A stretch of DNA of 59,768 nucleotides from a virus. The notes beneath the pieces are model-generated. The model saw only the letters and a list, made by a program, of their open reading frames with translations. It was not told the DNA's origin and did no database searches. The stretch spans positions 1-59,768 of IMG/VR virus record IMGVR_UViG_3300020200_000031. The stretch is one strand, 5' to 3'. The translations under genes were made by a program, and so were the position numbers. Below, piece after piece: positions 47,165 to 57,262 of this stretch; within the stretch, counting starts at the first letter, position 1, and every line of letters starts with the position of its first letter.

Positions 47165-50100
47165 ATGCCTGATACACGCGCAGTAATACGCATAGACACA
47201 AAAGATGACGGTGGTCCCAGAAAGTCAACCGAACGTGTCGATGAACTTGGCGACCACGCGACTAAAACTGCTGCCAGACTTAAAATATTGGGCAGCGCCG
47301 CAAATAGTACGTCCAAAAAACTTCTCGGGCTTGCATCGTCTGCAACTGCTGCTGGCGCCGCTTTAGAAACCGTTAATAAAAAAAGCCAAATTTTAACTCG
47401 CGTAATGTATGCCGGCACCAAAATGCTCCGCATGTGGGGCAGCGTACTACAAAAATTCATAACGGGGGGTTTGAAACTTGCAACGATTGCTTTGGGCGCA
47501 TTGTCGGTTTCGTTTGTTGGAATCCACGCTCTTTTTGTGACGGGCAGATTTTTGGTGAAATCGTACCACGTAGCCCTACAGGGTCTTGCCGCCGGCGCCG
47601 CGGGAGCGGCCGTAGCGATTGGCCTGGCATCATCGGCAATTCGTGAGCAACAGGCGGCAATGTTTGCGTATACAGGGAGAAACAACAAGGAATTTGGCAA
47701 AGGATTAAACCAAGTGAGGGTCAATATGCGAGGCCTTCAAATGGATGCTCAACTTGCCGGGATTGGCGTTGAAACCCTGAATAAGGCATACGCAGAAATT
47801 GCAAAAACAAAAACCGGATATTTGGCCAGCAGTAAAAGTTTGTTGAAGGATTTGTCAGATTTTGCATCAGCCGGACAACCGCTTGAAGAAGGAATGGTCA
47901 AAGCAGCAAAAGTTGTTGCGGCAATTCAGGACCCCAAAAAAGGTGTTGGCTCTATCAAGGCGGCATTCAAAGAACTTGGTCCAGCCGCAGAAGAAGCATT
48001 AAAGAAAGCGGCCAAAGAAGGAATTAACACCAAAAAAGAATTTATAGAAGCCATGAAAAGCGGCAAACTGTCTGCCCTCGGTGGTGTCACGGGCCAAATG
48101 GACGCGGTCAACAACACCATCATCGGACAACTTAAAAAATATTTTAATTTAATTCGCGGCCAATTTGCTGATTTTGGTCAACAATTTTTGCCTGAAGCAA
48201 AAGTTGGTCTAGAAAGAATTTACAGAATTATCACCCGCACTATGCAAATGTCATCGGGCGCGCTGGTCGGATGGGAAAAACGAGGCGGTTTCGTCGATGC
48301 GATAGTCAACGCTACGCAAAAAGTTTCGGATTTCTACCTGCGCCTCATTCGAGATTATTTACCAAAATCCGAAGGAATGTTTAACCGACTTGGTCAATGG
48401 TGGAGTAATTTTAAGGAGGGCTGGAACGACATACTCCGACAACTGAGACCATTCATTGACGGCGCTCGAATAATTGAAAAAATGTTTGGTAACGCCTGGA
48501 GACCCATCTGGGCCGAAATCACTGATGCTTCGCGTGAATTCAACAGAATGCTTCAATTCAACAGGCAACAGTTTGAAAAATTGGGCTCAACAATCGGGGA
48601 ATCGGTGGCAGAATTGCTAACGATTCTCAGGGTTTTTCAGAGGGTTATTCAAGAAAACCTTCCGTTTATTAACAACATGATTCGTGGCCTGAAGGTGATA
48701 GCAGAACAATTCACACGAGTTTTCAAATTCATGGAAGGTCTTCCGTTTTTTGGCGGCCAACTTGGAAGCCAGGGCGCCACGGCATTGATGCTCGCTATGG
48801 CTCGTGGAATGAAAACCGCGAGAGGAACTGTTGTTGACGAAAAAAAATTGACTCAAACAATGAATGTTCAAGCAAGACAGGTTACCATATGGGGTACCGC
48901 ACAGGGTGCTTATCAAGGATTCAAATTGGGTTCAAATCCGGCGATTGCTAGCGCAACTGGGGGTTTTGGGCCCTTGGTTGGTGCGGTTACGGGTGGGGCT
49001 ATGAAAGGTGGTTGGCTGGGCCCAGGGGCCCAAAACCTGTGGGAAAAAAATTATCCGCTGCTCAGAACTGCAAACGCCTTGACTGGTGGTCCAGACAGGG
49101 TCGGCGGCGCTTCGGGCGCACTTGGCCTGAGTGCATCAACAAGCAGTCTTGCTAGCGCCGCCACTTCTATGGGCAGTGCACTTAGTTCTTCGACTGGTGG
49201 CCTTAATAGTTTTACTAGTGCCCTAAGCAATGCGACCCGTGCCGTTACCGGTCGTGGGATGCCAACGGGCACAACCCCCTGGGCACCACCAACAGGCCCT
49301 AGTAGCCCAGGTGCTGGTTACGTGCCATTTAGTATTCCGGGCGGTACTAGTTCTCCTTTTACGCCCCCCCCATCAAGTAGCGGTAAGGGATTGCTCGGTA
49401 AGTGGTTCATGCATGGACCACCAATGTTTGAAGGGCGTGGAAAAGTTAAAGCAGGCAAAGGTAGTAGGTACGGCATATCTAGACACTTTAGTGCGCTAAG
49501 TCGAGGGACCGGAAGAATTATGAGTGTCTCCAACCAAATAAAAGCAGACCGAGATGAGCGCGGTTCGAAATTCAAGATGGACGGCATGATTGGTGCGTTC
49601 TTGCTGCAGCAGAGTTTGTCAAAACTTTCAAACAGGGTGGGGGACGAAGATATTAAGGGGGGCCTTGGTCTTGCATCCGCGATGGCTTTGTTTAGTCCAA
49701 AATTGGCGGCCGGAATCGCTGGCGGCACGTTCGCTGTTAAAAGCGGCAACATGGGTCTAGCGATAGGTGGTGGCGCGCTCGCAGGCGCTCAGATTGGCAA
49801 ATCGTTTGGCCCGATGGGCACAGCATTGGGTATGGCAATCGGAACAATCACCGGTGCCATCATGGCGCCAATCAACGCCCTCAAGGCAAAAAGAAAAGAA
49901 GCAGGCGCGATGGTTGATTCGTTCTTCGCCAACTCGTTCGGAAAATTTTTGGTGAATATGTCGTTGATTGAGAATGCGGCCAGAAATTCGGGCGCAAAAG
50001 AAACAACAATAACAAATCAAATGAAAAAACAAACCGACCAGTACAAAATGTTTGCCGAACTTTCCAAGAAAGGCGCTCTGTTGGGTGGCAAAAAAGCAAG

Positions 50101-52006
50101 TAGGCAGAGTTTTGTTGAGTCAGTGACAATGGGCGCCGGCGTAGGTACGGGTGTAGGAATGGCCGCCGGTACCGGCTTAGGTATAGCGACATCCGGACTG
50201 ACAGGCGGGATAAGTATCCCTGCCGGCATGGCGGGTGGCCTTCTTTTGGGTGGCCTTCTTGGGGGCGTAGCAGGGGGAATAGGTTGGGGAGTACAAAAGG
50301 GTGTTGATTTTTTTGGGGGCGCTTCAGCGGAAGACAAACGCAATAGGAAGATAAGGCAATCTACGGTTAAAGAAATTTATGCGGCGGGCGGAATGAGTAC
50401 TGCACAATTCGAACGCTTGACCAGCAAACACAAAAGGAGATTTGCTGGAGACCAAGAAGTTGATGATGACCTACAAGCACTCTTTCTTGACAAATTCTTT
50501 AAAAAAAGTGAAGCAATGGCACTTGCTAGCGAAAATGCAGAGAAGACAGTAAATGCTCGCCTTAAGTTGATGGAGCAAATGACAGGCAAGTCATCAATGG
50601 AATTGGTGAGCCTTGCCCAAACTATGGGTGTCAACTTGGCAGATTCCACGCAGGATTTCAATGACCAACTAAAACAACTTGGGGTGACGGTTGTCAAAAC
50701 GGCTGGACAAATTAATCAGGCGGTTAGCGAATTAGCGACAAATGCCTTTGCCAAAGCATTTGACACCACAATCAGGCAAGAAAAAGCGCCTTTAATTCTT
50801 GATGAAGCAATCAAAAATTTTAGGCAGGATTTCAACCAGCGTGGCGCCAACGCGACAGTAACAGCAGAAGACGCGCAATCAGTTTTTTCTACCTATTTAG
50901 AACAACTTACCAACGCATATGGCGGCGATTCTGTTAAAGCGTTTTTTGAACTTGAACGTCAAATAGGAACCGCGGGCGGTCTCGCATTCCGGGAAATCAA
51001 TCCGGCAACAGGCAAAAAAAATCCTCTTGGTGGTTTGGGCAATTTATTTTTCCAAGGCATGTCTGGTCAGGCAATAAATGAGGCCATGGGGAGCACTCGC
51101 AGCGGTTTAATGGGCACAATGTTGCCGCAACTAGGCGCAATATTGGCCCAGGGCCAAAGAAGCCTTGGGCAAGGCGGAATCAAAGCAGTCGAAAACAAAT
51201 TTAAAACCTTGAGTCTGGATGAGCAAGAAAGATTTTTTACCGCCATCAGGGATAACAATATTGGAAGTAGGCCTGAAGATTTCTTCGCGCGCTTTGGTAT
51301 GACTGGCTCTGAGTTTCAATTGCAAGAAATAAGCGAAACATCCGCTGCGTTCGCAATGGCAAAAGACAATGCGGAAAAAGAAAAAGTATTGCTTGAGGCT
51401 GAAAGAGAAGTCGTTGAAGGTATGGCGAAATTTTTCGGTCCTGCTTCAGAGAACCCAGAATGGTGGAGCAAAGACGCCTTGAGAGACCTCTTCATAGAAG
51501 CAGGCATAATAAAGGAGGAGCCGGATACGAGTACTCCTCGCGGGGGGAGATTCGGCGACACGACAGGCTCAAGGTTGTCGAGAACGCTTGCACGCCACAG
51601 CGCAATAAACGACATGGTTGCCGGCCGCCGCTCAATCACGTCAGCATTCAGAACGCACAATTTAGGCTCCATAAATTCCGACCACGTAACTGGTCGCGCA
51701 TATGATTTGGTCGGAAATCAACTTGGAATGTACAAAACGATTGTCGAAAGGCAAGGCGGTTTTGCAGAGTTCCATGGTGGTTCAACAAACCGACATTTGC
51801 ATGTCGTTCCGGGCCCTGGCGGACCAATGGGCGACACGGTTTCCCCATACACCAGACCCATGCAACGCCCAGTTATCCCCGCAACGGTCAGTCGTGGGGA
51901 TATATCCGTGAACCTAAACGTAAACGGCATTGGCATCAAAGAAGCCATTCCCCAAATTAAAGCCGAATTAGAACGCGCGCTTTACGAATATCAGAATAGG
52001 TCGTAA
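47165..52006 (+). CDS. Tape measure protein with C-terminal M15-type peptidase
   Basis: This 1613-residue protein sets tail length. It has long helical and Gly/Ala-rich hydrophobic regions (about 95-160 and 820-1060), a low-complexity Ser/Gly/Pro stretch (about 655-760), and coiled-coil parts. The last ~140 residues resemble a D-Ala-D-Ala carboxypeptidase/VanY (M15) domain: SDHVTGRAYD near 1505 (the S-x-H-x-x-G-x-A-x-D zinc motif) and RHLHV near 1543. This suggests it cuts cell-wall peptides at DNA entry. A GG-rich ribosome site precedes the ATG, with a small hairpin (AAGGGAC / GTTCCTT) just upstream. Confidence 0.88.
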   Translation: MPDTRAVIRIDTKDDGGPRKSTERVDELGDHATKTAARLKILGSAANSTSKKLLGLASSATAAGAALETVNKKSQILTRVMYAGTKMLRMWGSVLQKFITGGLKLATIALGALSVSFVGIHALFVTGRFLVKSYHVALQGLAAGAAGAAVAIGLASSAIREQQAAMFAYTGRNNKEFGKGLNQVRVNMRGLQMDAQLAGIGVETLNKAYAEIAKTKTGYLASSKSLLKDLSDFASAGQPLEEGMVKAAKVVAAIQDPKKGVGSIKAAFKELGPAAEEALKKAAKEGINTKKEFIEAMKSGKLSALGGVTGQMDAVNNTIIGQLKKYFNLIRGQFADFGQQFLPEAKVGLERIYRIITRTMQMSSGALVGWEKRGGFVDAIVNATQKVSDFYLRLIRDYLPKSEGMFNRLGQWWSNFKEGWNDILRQLRPFIDGARIIEKMFGNAWRPIWAEITDASREFNRMLQFNRQQFEKLGSTIGESVAELLTILRVFQRVIQENLPFINNMIRGLKVIAEQFTRVFKFMEGLPFFGGQLGSQGATALMLAMARGMKTARGTVVDEKKLTQTMNVQARQVTIWGTAQGAYQGFKLGSNPAIASATGGFGPLVGAVTGGAMKGGWLGPGAQNLWEKNYPLLRTANALTGGPDRVGGASGALGLSASTSSLASAATSMGSALSSSTGGLNSFTSALSNATRAVTGRGMPTGTTPWAPPTGPSSPGAGYVPFSIPGGTSSPFTPPPSSSGKGLLGKWFMHGPPMFEGRGKVKAGKGSRYGISRHFSALSRGTGRIMSVSNQIKADRDERGSKFKMDGMIGAFLLQQSLSKLSNRVGDEDIKGGLGLASAMALFSPKLAAGIAGGTFAVKSGNMGLAIGGGALAGAQIGKSFGPMGTALGMAIGTITGAIMAPINALKAKRKEAGAMVDSFFANSFGKFLVNMSLIENAARNSGAKETTITNQMKKQTDQYKMFAELSKKGALLGGKKASRQSFVESVTMGAGVGTGVGMAAGTGLGIATSGLTGGISIPAGMAGGLLLGGLLGGVAGGIGWGVQKGVDFFGGASAEDKRNRKIRQSTVKEIYAAGGMSTAQFERLTSKHKRRFAGDQEVDDDLQALFLDKFFKKSEAMALASENAEKTVNARLKLMEQMTGKSSMELVSLAQTMGVNLADSTQDFNDQLKQLGVTVVKTAGQINQAVSELATNAFAKAFDTTIRQEKAPLILDEAIKNFRQDFNQRGANATVTAEDAQSVFSTYLEQLTNAYGGDSVKAFFELERQIGTAGGLAFREINPATGKKNPLGGLGNLFFQGMSGQAINEAMGSTRSGLMGTMLPQLGAILAQGQRSLGQGGIKAVENKFKTLSLDEQERFFTAIRDNNIGSRPEDFFARFGMTGSEFQLQEISETSAAFAMAKDNAEKEKVLLEAEREVVEGMAKFFGPASENPEWWSKDALRDLFIEAGIIKEEPDTSTPRGGRFGDTTGSRLSRTLARHSAINDMVAGRRSITSAFRTHNLGSINSDHVTGRAYDLVGNQLGMYKTIVERQGGFAEFHGGSTNRHLHVVPGPGGPMGDTVSPYTRPMQRPVIPATVSRGDISVNLNVNGIGIKEAIPQIKAELERALYEYQNRS

Positions 52007-52009
52007 TTT

Positions 52010-53887
52010 ATGCCAAGTGACCCCCATGGCGCTTATTCGTTAAAAGCCTCGTATGCCAATGTGGGCGTTGCGAGAATAATAACTATTCCCAAAACCAGCG
52101 ATTCTGATTCTACTTTTATTTATCGAGAATCAGATTTTATCTTAACGAATTTGCTTCCCAATTTACAATCCGTATATGGCATAAATCCTGTAATTTTTCG
52201 AAAATGGGATATAACTAATGCACGCAACTGGGTGATAGTTGGGAACGATTATTACCTTGTAAAGATGCACGATAAAACGCCCTCTGCTTCTTTGGTCACA
52301 TCTATTGGCAATAAAAACGAGATTTCTTTGTATTGTGGGACGGACAGCGCCCCAGGGCCAAAAACATTTATTGCCGGACACTCAATTCCTCGAGTTCAGG
52401 GGTATATCTCAGGACGGTGGGCTTCTCGGGAATCAGCAAATAGAAATGTTAGCGGCCAAAACATAAACGGCAACGAAATACCCGAGGTAGCAAGAAGACA
52501 TCAAATTCCTGATTTTTCTCCGGGTGACGTTTCTGCAAATTCTGCACTAGTCGTAACCAACGATGACAGCACGGTTCTCGAGGCCAATGCATCAAAAGAA
52601 GAAGTTGCAAACGCTTGGCAACTATGGCTCAATATGGGCAAAACTCATGGTTTTGACTCTGCAATTACGGAAAAAACACAATTATATTTTCAAAATTCTA
52701 GAGGGCAAGGCGAAGGTTTTGTTAGAACGAAAATCACTACGTTTGCACAATTGAAAGCGATTTTTCCTAGATATTTTCAATTTGACAAACAACTTGAAGC
52801 CGAATCTTTTGAGGCTCTTGCCGGCAATAGTTGGATAAATAAATATTACGTCGATGGAAGGTGGTGGGACGTTGAAAGGGGATACATCGGTCTTTGGGAA
52901 ATATTTGCACGAAGAGGTTTATCCGAAGCGGCTATTAAAAGAGAATTATTAGATGGTGGATACACAGAAGAGCAAATAAACGCGATACGTGCAGTTAAGG
53001 GTGTTACCGCAGCACAGTTGACAGGTTCGGATTCCGGGTCTGGTGGGTCTGGTGGTTCCGGTGGTTCTAAGGGTTCTGGTGGCGCAAAAACTGGCGATAA
53101 TCAAACATGGACCGGGCCCGAGGGTTATCAATCAGGGCTAATCCAACAAATAACTATTCAGCGCAGTAGAAATATTTTCCTCACCTCTGACGAAATTCTT
53201 ACTGCTATTGGTAATGACCAACGAGCGCTTAGTGAGCGAAACAGAACCGCAAGACCAATTATGTATCAAGTTTATCTTGACGGCTCGACGGACGCGGTAT
53301 CAGGACAGCCCCTAATTAATCAATACATATTTGATTTGGCCCCAAATGAAATTAATTATTCAAATTTTGGCGGCGAATGGGTTTCTATCGAACGAATTGG
53401 TGGCTTCCCGTATATTGACTGGAAAAATTTTAAATTATTGCAAATTTCCATTCAATTCACGATTGCCGTGAACTTCGGGAATACGAACACGGGAGACGGA
53501 TTGCAAATTTCGGCTATGGAACAGATTAAAAAATTGCAAAGAATGGCTCAAACGCCCTTTCCGGTAATGTTTTATCGTTTTGACGAATTGCTTACAAATC
53601 AATTTAGATATGACGACTCGGGCACGCCAAGGGGAATTCAATTTATAATTCAAGACTTGTCAATTAGCGCAACCCAACGTAATGAAAACATGGAAATTAC
53701 TCGGGCTACGGCAAATCTCACCTTGCAAGAAATTCCAATTGAGCGGACGAATTTAATCGGTATGCCGCGTTTGGTTCATAAAAAAATCAAACCAGATGAA
53801 CCGGTCCCATTCACTGACCCAGAATATGGTCTCACAAGTGCCAATTTGACAAGTCCACCCGACCGAACAGTTACATATAGGAACTAG
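52010..53887 (+). CDS. Baseplate/tail protein with Gly-Ser linker
   Basis: This 625-residue protein lies between tape measure and hub. The N-terminal ~170 residues are beta-rich; a middle helical segment follows; a Gly/Ser linker (about 340-362, SGSGGSGGSGGSKGSGG) separates the C-terminal domain. That domain (about 380-580, MYQVYLDGS ... FDLAPNEINYSNFGGEWVSI) resembles tail proteins that bind the sheath or tube end, such as the XkdP / LysM-associated group, but no LysM was identified. It is probably a baseplate or tail-tip structural protein. Confidence 0.6.
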   Translation: MPSDPHGAYSLKASYANVGVARIITIPKTSDSDSTFIYRESDFILTNLLPNLQSVYGINPVIFRKWDITNARNWVIVGNDYYLVKMHDKTPSASLVTSIGNKNEISLYCGTDSAPGPKTFIAGHSIPRVQGYISGRWASRESANRNVSGQNINGNEIPEVARRHQIPDFSPGDVSANSALVVTNDDSTVLEANASKEEVANAWQLWLNMGKTHGFDSAITEKTQLYFQNSRGQGEGFVRTKITTFAQLKAIFPRYFQFDKQLEAESFEALAGNSWINKYYVDGRWWDVERGYIGLWEIFARRGLSEAAIKRELLDGGYTEEQINAIRAVKGVTAAQLTGSDSGSGGSGGSGGSKGSGGAKTGDNQTWTGPEGYQSGLIQQITIQRSRNIFLTSDEILTAIGNDQRALSERNRTARPIMYQVYLDGSTDAVSGQPLINQYIFDLAPNEINYSNFGGEWVSIERIGGFPYIDWKNFKLLQISIQFTIAVNFGNTNTGDGLQISAMEQIKKLQRMAQTPFPVMFYRFDELLTNQFRYDDSGTPRGIQFIIQDLSISATQRNENMEITRATANLTLQEIPIERTNLIGMPRLVHKKIKPDEPVPFTDPEYGLTSANLTSPPDRTVTYRN

Positions 53888-53889
53888 GA

Positions 53890-55128
53890 ATGAGCAACGT
53901 ATCTTTTGCTGATATTGAGGGCGGCGGTGGCGGAAATAATAGTGGCGGCATTGTAAAAACCCAAGGTTCGCAACGTCAAATTCCAATCGTGTTTTTTTAT
54001 ACACGCTCAAATAAGCCGAGCATCGATTTTGTTTCAAAACTTTCGGAAAACATTCTTGACATAAGCGTTAATTATTCGATTTCTGCCTCAACTGCCATAA
54101 CTTTTTCCGTGCTTGACCCGGGGTTGGAAATAACAAAAAGAAATTACTTTCAGCCCGGTCAACCGTTCATATATCGAAGTCACAATACAAAACGTTTGCG
54201 AGACCTGAACAACTACTCGCAAATTGCAATAGATGATTATGTGGGATACATAATGGAAATTGCAGACGTCACGATAGAACAATCGCAGGGTAATTCGCCA
54301 ATTGTGAGGGTGCAGGGGTATACGAGAGCAATTCAACAAATGAAACGCGACAGACAGCCTGGAGTTATAAAAGGGTCAAATCACCAATTTGTTATTAACG
54401 CGGCCAAAAAATATGGGCTCGGTGCTGTTGTTCAGCCGACCTCCAAGGACAAAAATATTACGTCGGCCGATGGTGAAAAGGTGGCCGATTCATTGTGGGA
54501 TGTCCTAACAAGATTGGCTAGCGAATCAAAAGATGAAAACAAAAATCCCTACACTATTTTTGAGTCTGACGGCACATTATATTTTGGCACCCAACAATGG
54601 CTTCTTTACAAATGGGGCCACGACTCTTATCCACATACTCAATTTAACAAAAAACTTAAAAAGGATGTTACGACAACTCGGTACGTTAGTTATTTGCACT
54701 ATCCGCCAAGAAAAATAAACGGAGTACCAGATAATCGTTTCGTTTTAAACCAGATGCCCACCATGCACAAGGCGGAAAATGACCCGCTGGAGGGTGATGG
54801 TAGTTGTATTGTTGAAAGACTAAATGGAACCCGATTAAGACCAGGTATGACGGTAAATGTCGGAGAAATTCCTTGGCACACCGACGATTTTTTAATTACA
54901 TCTGTTGACTACCAAGAAATGGTTACTGACCCGGTAAACATCAGTTTTGCTACGCCGCCAATACAGGAAAAGAAAATTAAACAAATAGAAGTTGGTACAA
55001 TTTATCCAGGCTCTATTGAATGGGCAACTGTTGAGGCATTTGCGGCAGTAATCCCTGGGTCGTATTACGGGTCGTCTCACAACCGGTGGCGAAGGGGCGG
55101 TTTCGGAGGAGTGTCTGAAATAGAATGA
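53890..55128 (+). CDS. Baseplate hub protein (gpD / XkdQ-like)
   Basis: This 412-residue protein resembles the tail hub family of late-control-D type: an N-terminal beta domain (ILDISVNYSISASTAITFSVLDPG), DYVGYIMEIADVTIEQSQG, a central GYTRAIQQMKRDRQPGVIKG, and VIRPGMTVNVGEIPWHTDDFLITSVDYQ. The hub carries the spike and joins the tube. It follows the previous gene by 2 bases and overlaps the spike gene by 4, in keeping with its role. Confidence 0.8.
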   Translation: MSNVSFADIEGGGGGNNSGGIVKTQGSQRQIPIVFFYTRSNKPSIDFVSKLSENILDISVNYSISASTAITFSVLDPGLEITKRNYFQPGQPFIYRSHNTKRLRDLNNYSQIAIDDYVGYIMEIADVTIEQSQGNSPIVRVQGYTRAIQQMKRDRQPGVIKGSNHQFVINAAKKYGLGAVVQPTSKDKNITSADGEKVADSLWDVLTRLASESKDENKNPYTIFESDGTLYFGTQQWLLYKWGHDSYPHTQFNKKLKKDVTTTRYVSYLHYPPRKINGVPDNRFVLNQMPTMHKAENDPLEGDGSCIVERLNGTRLRPGMTVNVGEIPWHTDDFLITSVDYQEMVTDPVNISFATPPIQEKKIKQIEVGTIYPGSIEWATVEAFAAVIPGSYYGSSHNRWRRGGFGGVSEIE

Positions 55129-55514
55129 AACAAAGCGGAAACATCAACAGGGCGAAGGCTTCGTCTCATCCTCTTGTGGCGGGTGGGGTTTATATTGGAG
55201 TTATTAAAGCATTTGTCGATAATCGTGCTACGGTGCGGGTTCAACAATTGGGTTGCGTATTTAAAGATGTTGAATTTTTGAATAGTTCGACACGAAATAT
55301 TTTGGCCAAAAACGACCGGGTATTGTGTACCTTCATTGACCAGGAAACAAATGAATTATTCATTATTGGCCCATTTAATAAAAAACTAGACACCTTCACT
55401 GGAAAAGATAAATTTAATGCCTTAATTGATGCTATGCAAACAGAAATTAACGCTCTACGGGCCGCCGCTGGTCTTGGTAATTCAAACCTTAACTCGTTAA
55501 AACAGGTTGATTGA
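55125..55514 (+). CDS. Baseplate spike/assembly protein V-like (OB fold)
   Basis: This 129-residue protein has the OB-fold pattern of phage baseplate assembly V and gp5 N-terminal domains: GGVYIGVIKAFVDNRATVRVQQLG, then LAKNDRVLCTFIDQETNELFIIGPF. It should bind the hub and carry the membrane-piercing tip. No C-terminal beta-helix spike is fused, so a separate tip protein may exist outside the recognised set. Start is the ATGA overlap with the hub gene. Confidence 0.72.
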   Translation: MKQSGNINRAKASSHPLVAGGVYIGVIKAFVDNRATVRVQQLGCVFKDVEFLNSSTRNILAKNDRVLCTFIDQETNELFIIGPFNKKLDTFTGKDKFNALIDAMQTEINALRAAAGLGNSNLNSLKQVD

Positions 55515-55516
55515 CC

Positions 55517-55813
55517 ATGGATATTTTAAAATTTCCATTTAGTTTTTCTACCAAACGTGAGTTCTCTAAACTTAAAGAAGGAACGGATGATTATATTCGT
55601 CAAATGATAAGTGTCTGTATTTTAACGGAACCATTTATTTTGCCGTTAACGCCTGATTTTGGCGTTGCCGACCCTACGTTTTCAACACTGTCTCCAGCAA
55701 CTCTTATGTTGAACGTTTCCAAATACATACCTGAAGTTTCTTTAATATCCGTAGATTCGAGTTTAAACGAAGAAACTGGAACGGTCAGTGTAAAATTCTT
55801 ATACAACAGGTAA
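55517..55813 (+). CDS. Baseplate wedge protein gp25-like
   Basis: This 98-residue protein matches the gp25 / GPW family: DYIRQMISVCILTEPFILPLTPDFGVADPTF, the conserved I-R ... L-T ... P-x-F-G pattern, followed by alternating strands. It is a core of the baseplate wedge that nucleates the sheath. I use the ATG at 55517, just after the upstream stop. Confidence 0.85.
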   Translation: MDILKFPFSFSTKREFSKLKEGTDDYIRQMISVCILTEPFILPLTPDFGVADPTFSTLSPATLMLNVSKYIPEVSLISVDSSLNEETGTVSVKFLYNR

Positions 55814-55817
55814 AGAC

Positions 55818-57260
55818 ATGAGCGCAGATTTTCTTCCATACATAAATTTACGACCTTTGGACATTACCCCTGCCCAGATTTATTTGGATTCAATTGAGGT
55901 TGCCAGAACTGTATTTCCAAATTTTGATTTGCGGCCGGGGACAATTGAAGACGCAATGTTTCAAGCATTTGCCTACATGTCGGCATTAAATATTGGCGCA
56001 ATTAACAGGCTCCCCGACTCCCTGATGCTGGGAATTGGCAAAATGTTGGGCACCCCTTACGCCGATGGCACACGGGCGACGATGGATGTCCAATTTACGG
56101 CCAATTCCAACGATGGGGCAACAATTCCAATAGGAACAATGGTTGCCTATACGCCGATATCGGATACTGGCGAATTGAACGCTTCTTATGTTTTTGAAAC
56201 AAACGAAATTCATACAATTAATGCGAACAACCCCGGGGATGCCCTTCCAACTGGCACGGTTGCTTGCACGGTAAGGGATTTGGGTGTTATGCCCTCAATT
56301 CCTACGGGGACTATTTTAACCCTACTTTCATTTTCGCAAGAACTTTATTCTGCCACCTCTGCGGGCAATTTTGTTCAGGGACAGAACGCTGAAACAATCG
56401 ATGAATTTTTGATTCGCTCAACAGCAAACCTTGCATCAATGTCTTCGGCTCTAGCGACGGCGACCCAATTGAAAAATTACATTCTTGTTTCAAATCCGGC
56501 GCTGGTCAGCCGCTGTAAGGTTTATGACCTAACTGACCCAGATGGAGATTTGCTTCTGGCAGATGGAGATGTGGCTGGCAAGATTGCGGTTTTTGCATAT
56601 GGGCCAAAACGAAATCTTACAGATGCTGAAAAAACAACAATTAAAAACGACATACAGGACAAGAGTGTCGCTGGGTTGGAGATTGGAATCAAAAATCCTT
56701 TCTTGTTGAATTTTAGAATAGTTGCGACATTAAGTTATTATTCAAATCTCGATAGCACTACCGTATCGGAATTGGTAAAACAAAACCTTTTAACGAATTT
56801 TTCTCCTGAAACCTCACAAGCATCTGAAGAAAAATTACGTTACAACACCGTATTGAGAGCGATACATGCACTCCCATCTGTTTATAGTGTTGATTCTTTG
56901 GCAATTACTACTCAATATTCGGGGATGACAATAACCGGCGCCGCAAAATCAGGAAATAATGTCGTTTATACATCAAATAATCACTTGTTTTCGATTGGCG
57001 ACCTGGTGGCGGTAACTGCCATAACTCCAGGAACGCTGAACACGACGACTCCGACTGCCGTTATTGCAAGAACAGCAAATACGTTTACTTTGGTCAATGC
57101 TGGTGCTTCTGGTACTTATAACTCCGGGGGTACAAGTACGGGTTCTTCGCCATACTGGGGCAACGTTTCGGGTTCTGATATTGACTATTCTTATAAAGGA
57201 AGTTTGTTAAATCTACAACCAGAAAAAATTTCACTTACTCTTAATTCGATTGAATTCTAA
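55818..57260 (+). CDS. Baseplate J-like protein
   Basis: This 480-residue protein has the baseplate-J layout: an N-terminal wedge helix region (FDLRPGTIEDAMFQAFAYMSALN), then GTMVAYTPIS and QNAETIDEFLIRSTANLASM, and a long core with SNPALVSRCKVYDLTDPDGD. At about 369-447 there is an inserted beta-rich domain (MTITGAAKSGNNVVYTSNN ... NTFTLVNAGASGTYN) much like the insert of the head-tail connector in this window. J proteins form the wedge periphery and attach fibres. Confidence 0.85.
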   Translation: MSADFLPYINLRPLDITPAQIYLDSIEVARTVFPNFDLRPGTIEDAMFQAFAYMSALNIGAINRLPDSLMLGIGKMLGTPYADGTRATMDVQFTANSNDGATIPIGTMVAYTPISDTGELNASYVFETNEIHTINANNPGDALPTGTVACTVRDLGVMPSIPTGTILTLLSFSQELYSATSAGNFVQGQNAETIDEFLIRSTANLASMSSALATATQLKNYILVSNPALVSRCKVYDLTDPDGDLLLADGDVAGKIAVFAYGPKRNLTDAEKTTIKNDIQDKSVAGLEIGIKNPFLLNFRIVATLSYYSNLDSTTVSELVKQNLLTNFSPETSQASEEKLRYNTVLRAIHALPSVYSVDSLAITTQYSGMTITGAAKSGNNVVYTSNNHLFSIGDLVAVTAITPGTLNTTTPTAVIARTANTFTLVNAGASGTYNSGGTSTGSSPYWGNVSGSDIDYSYKGSLLNLQPEKISLTLNSIEF

Positions 57261-57262
57261 TT

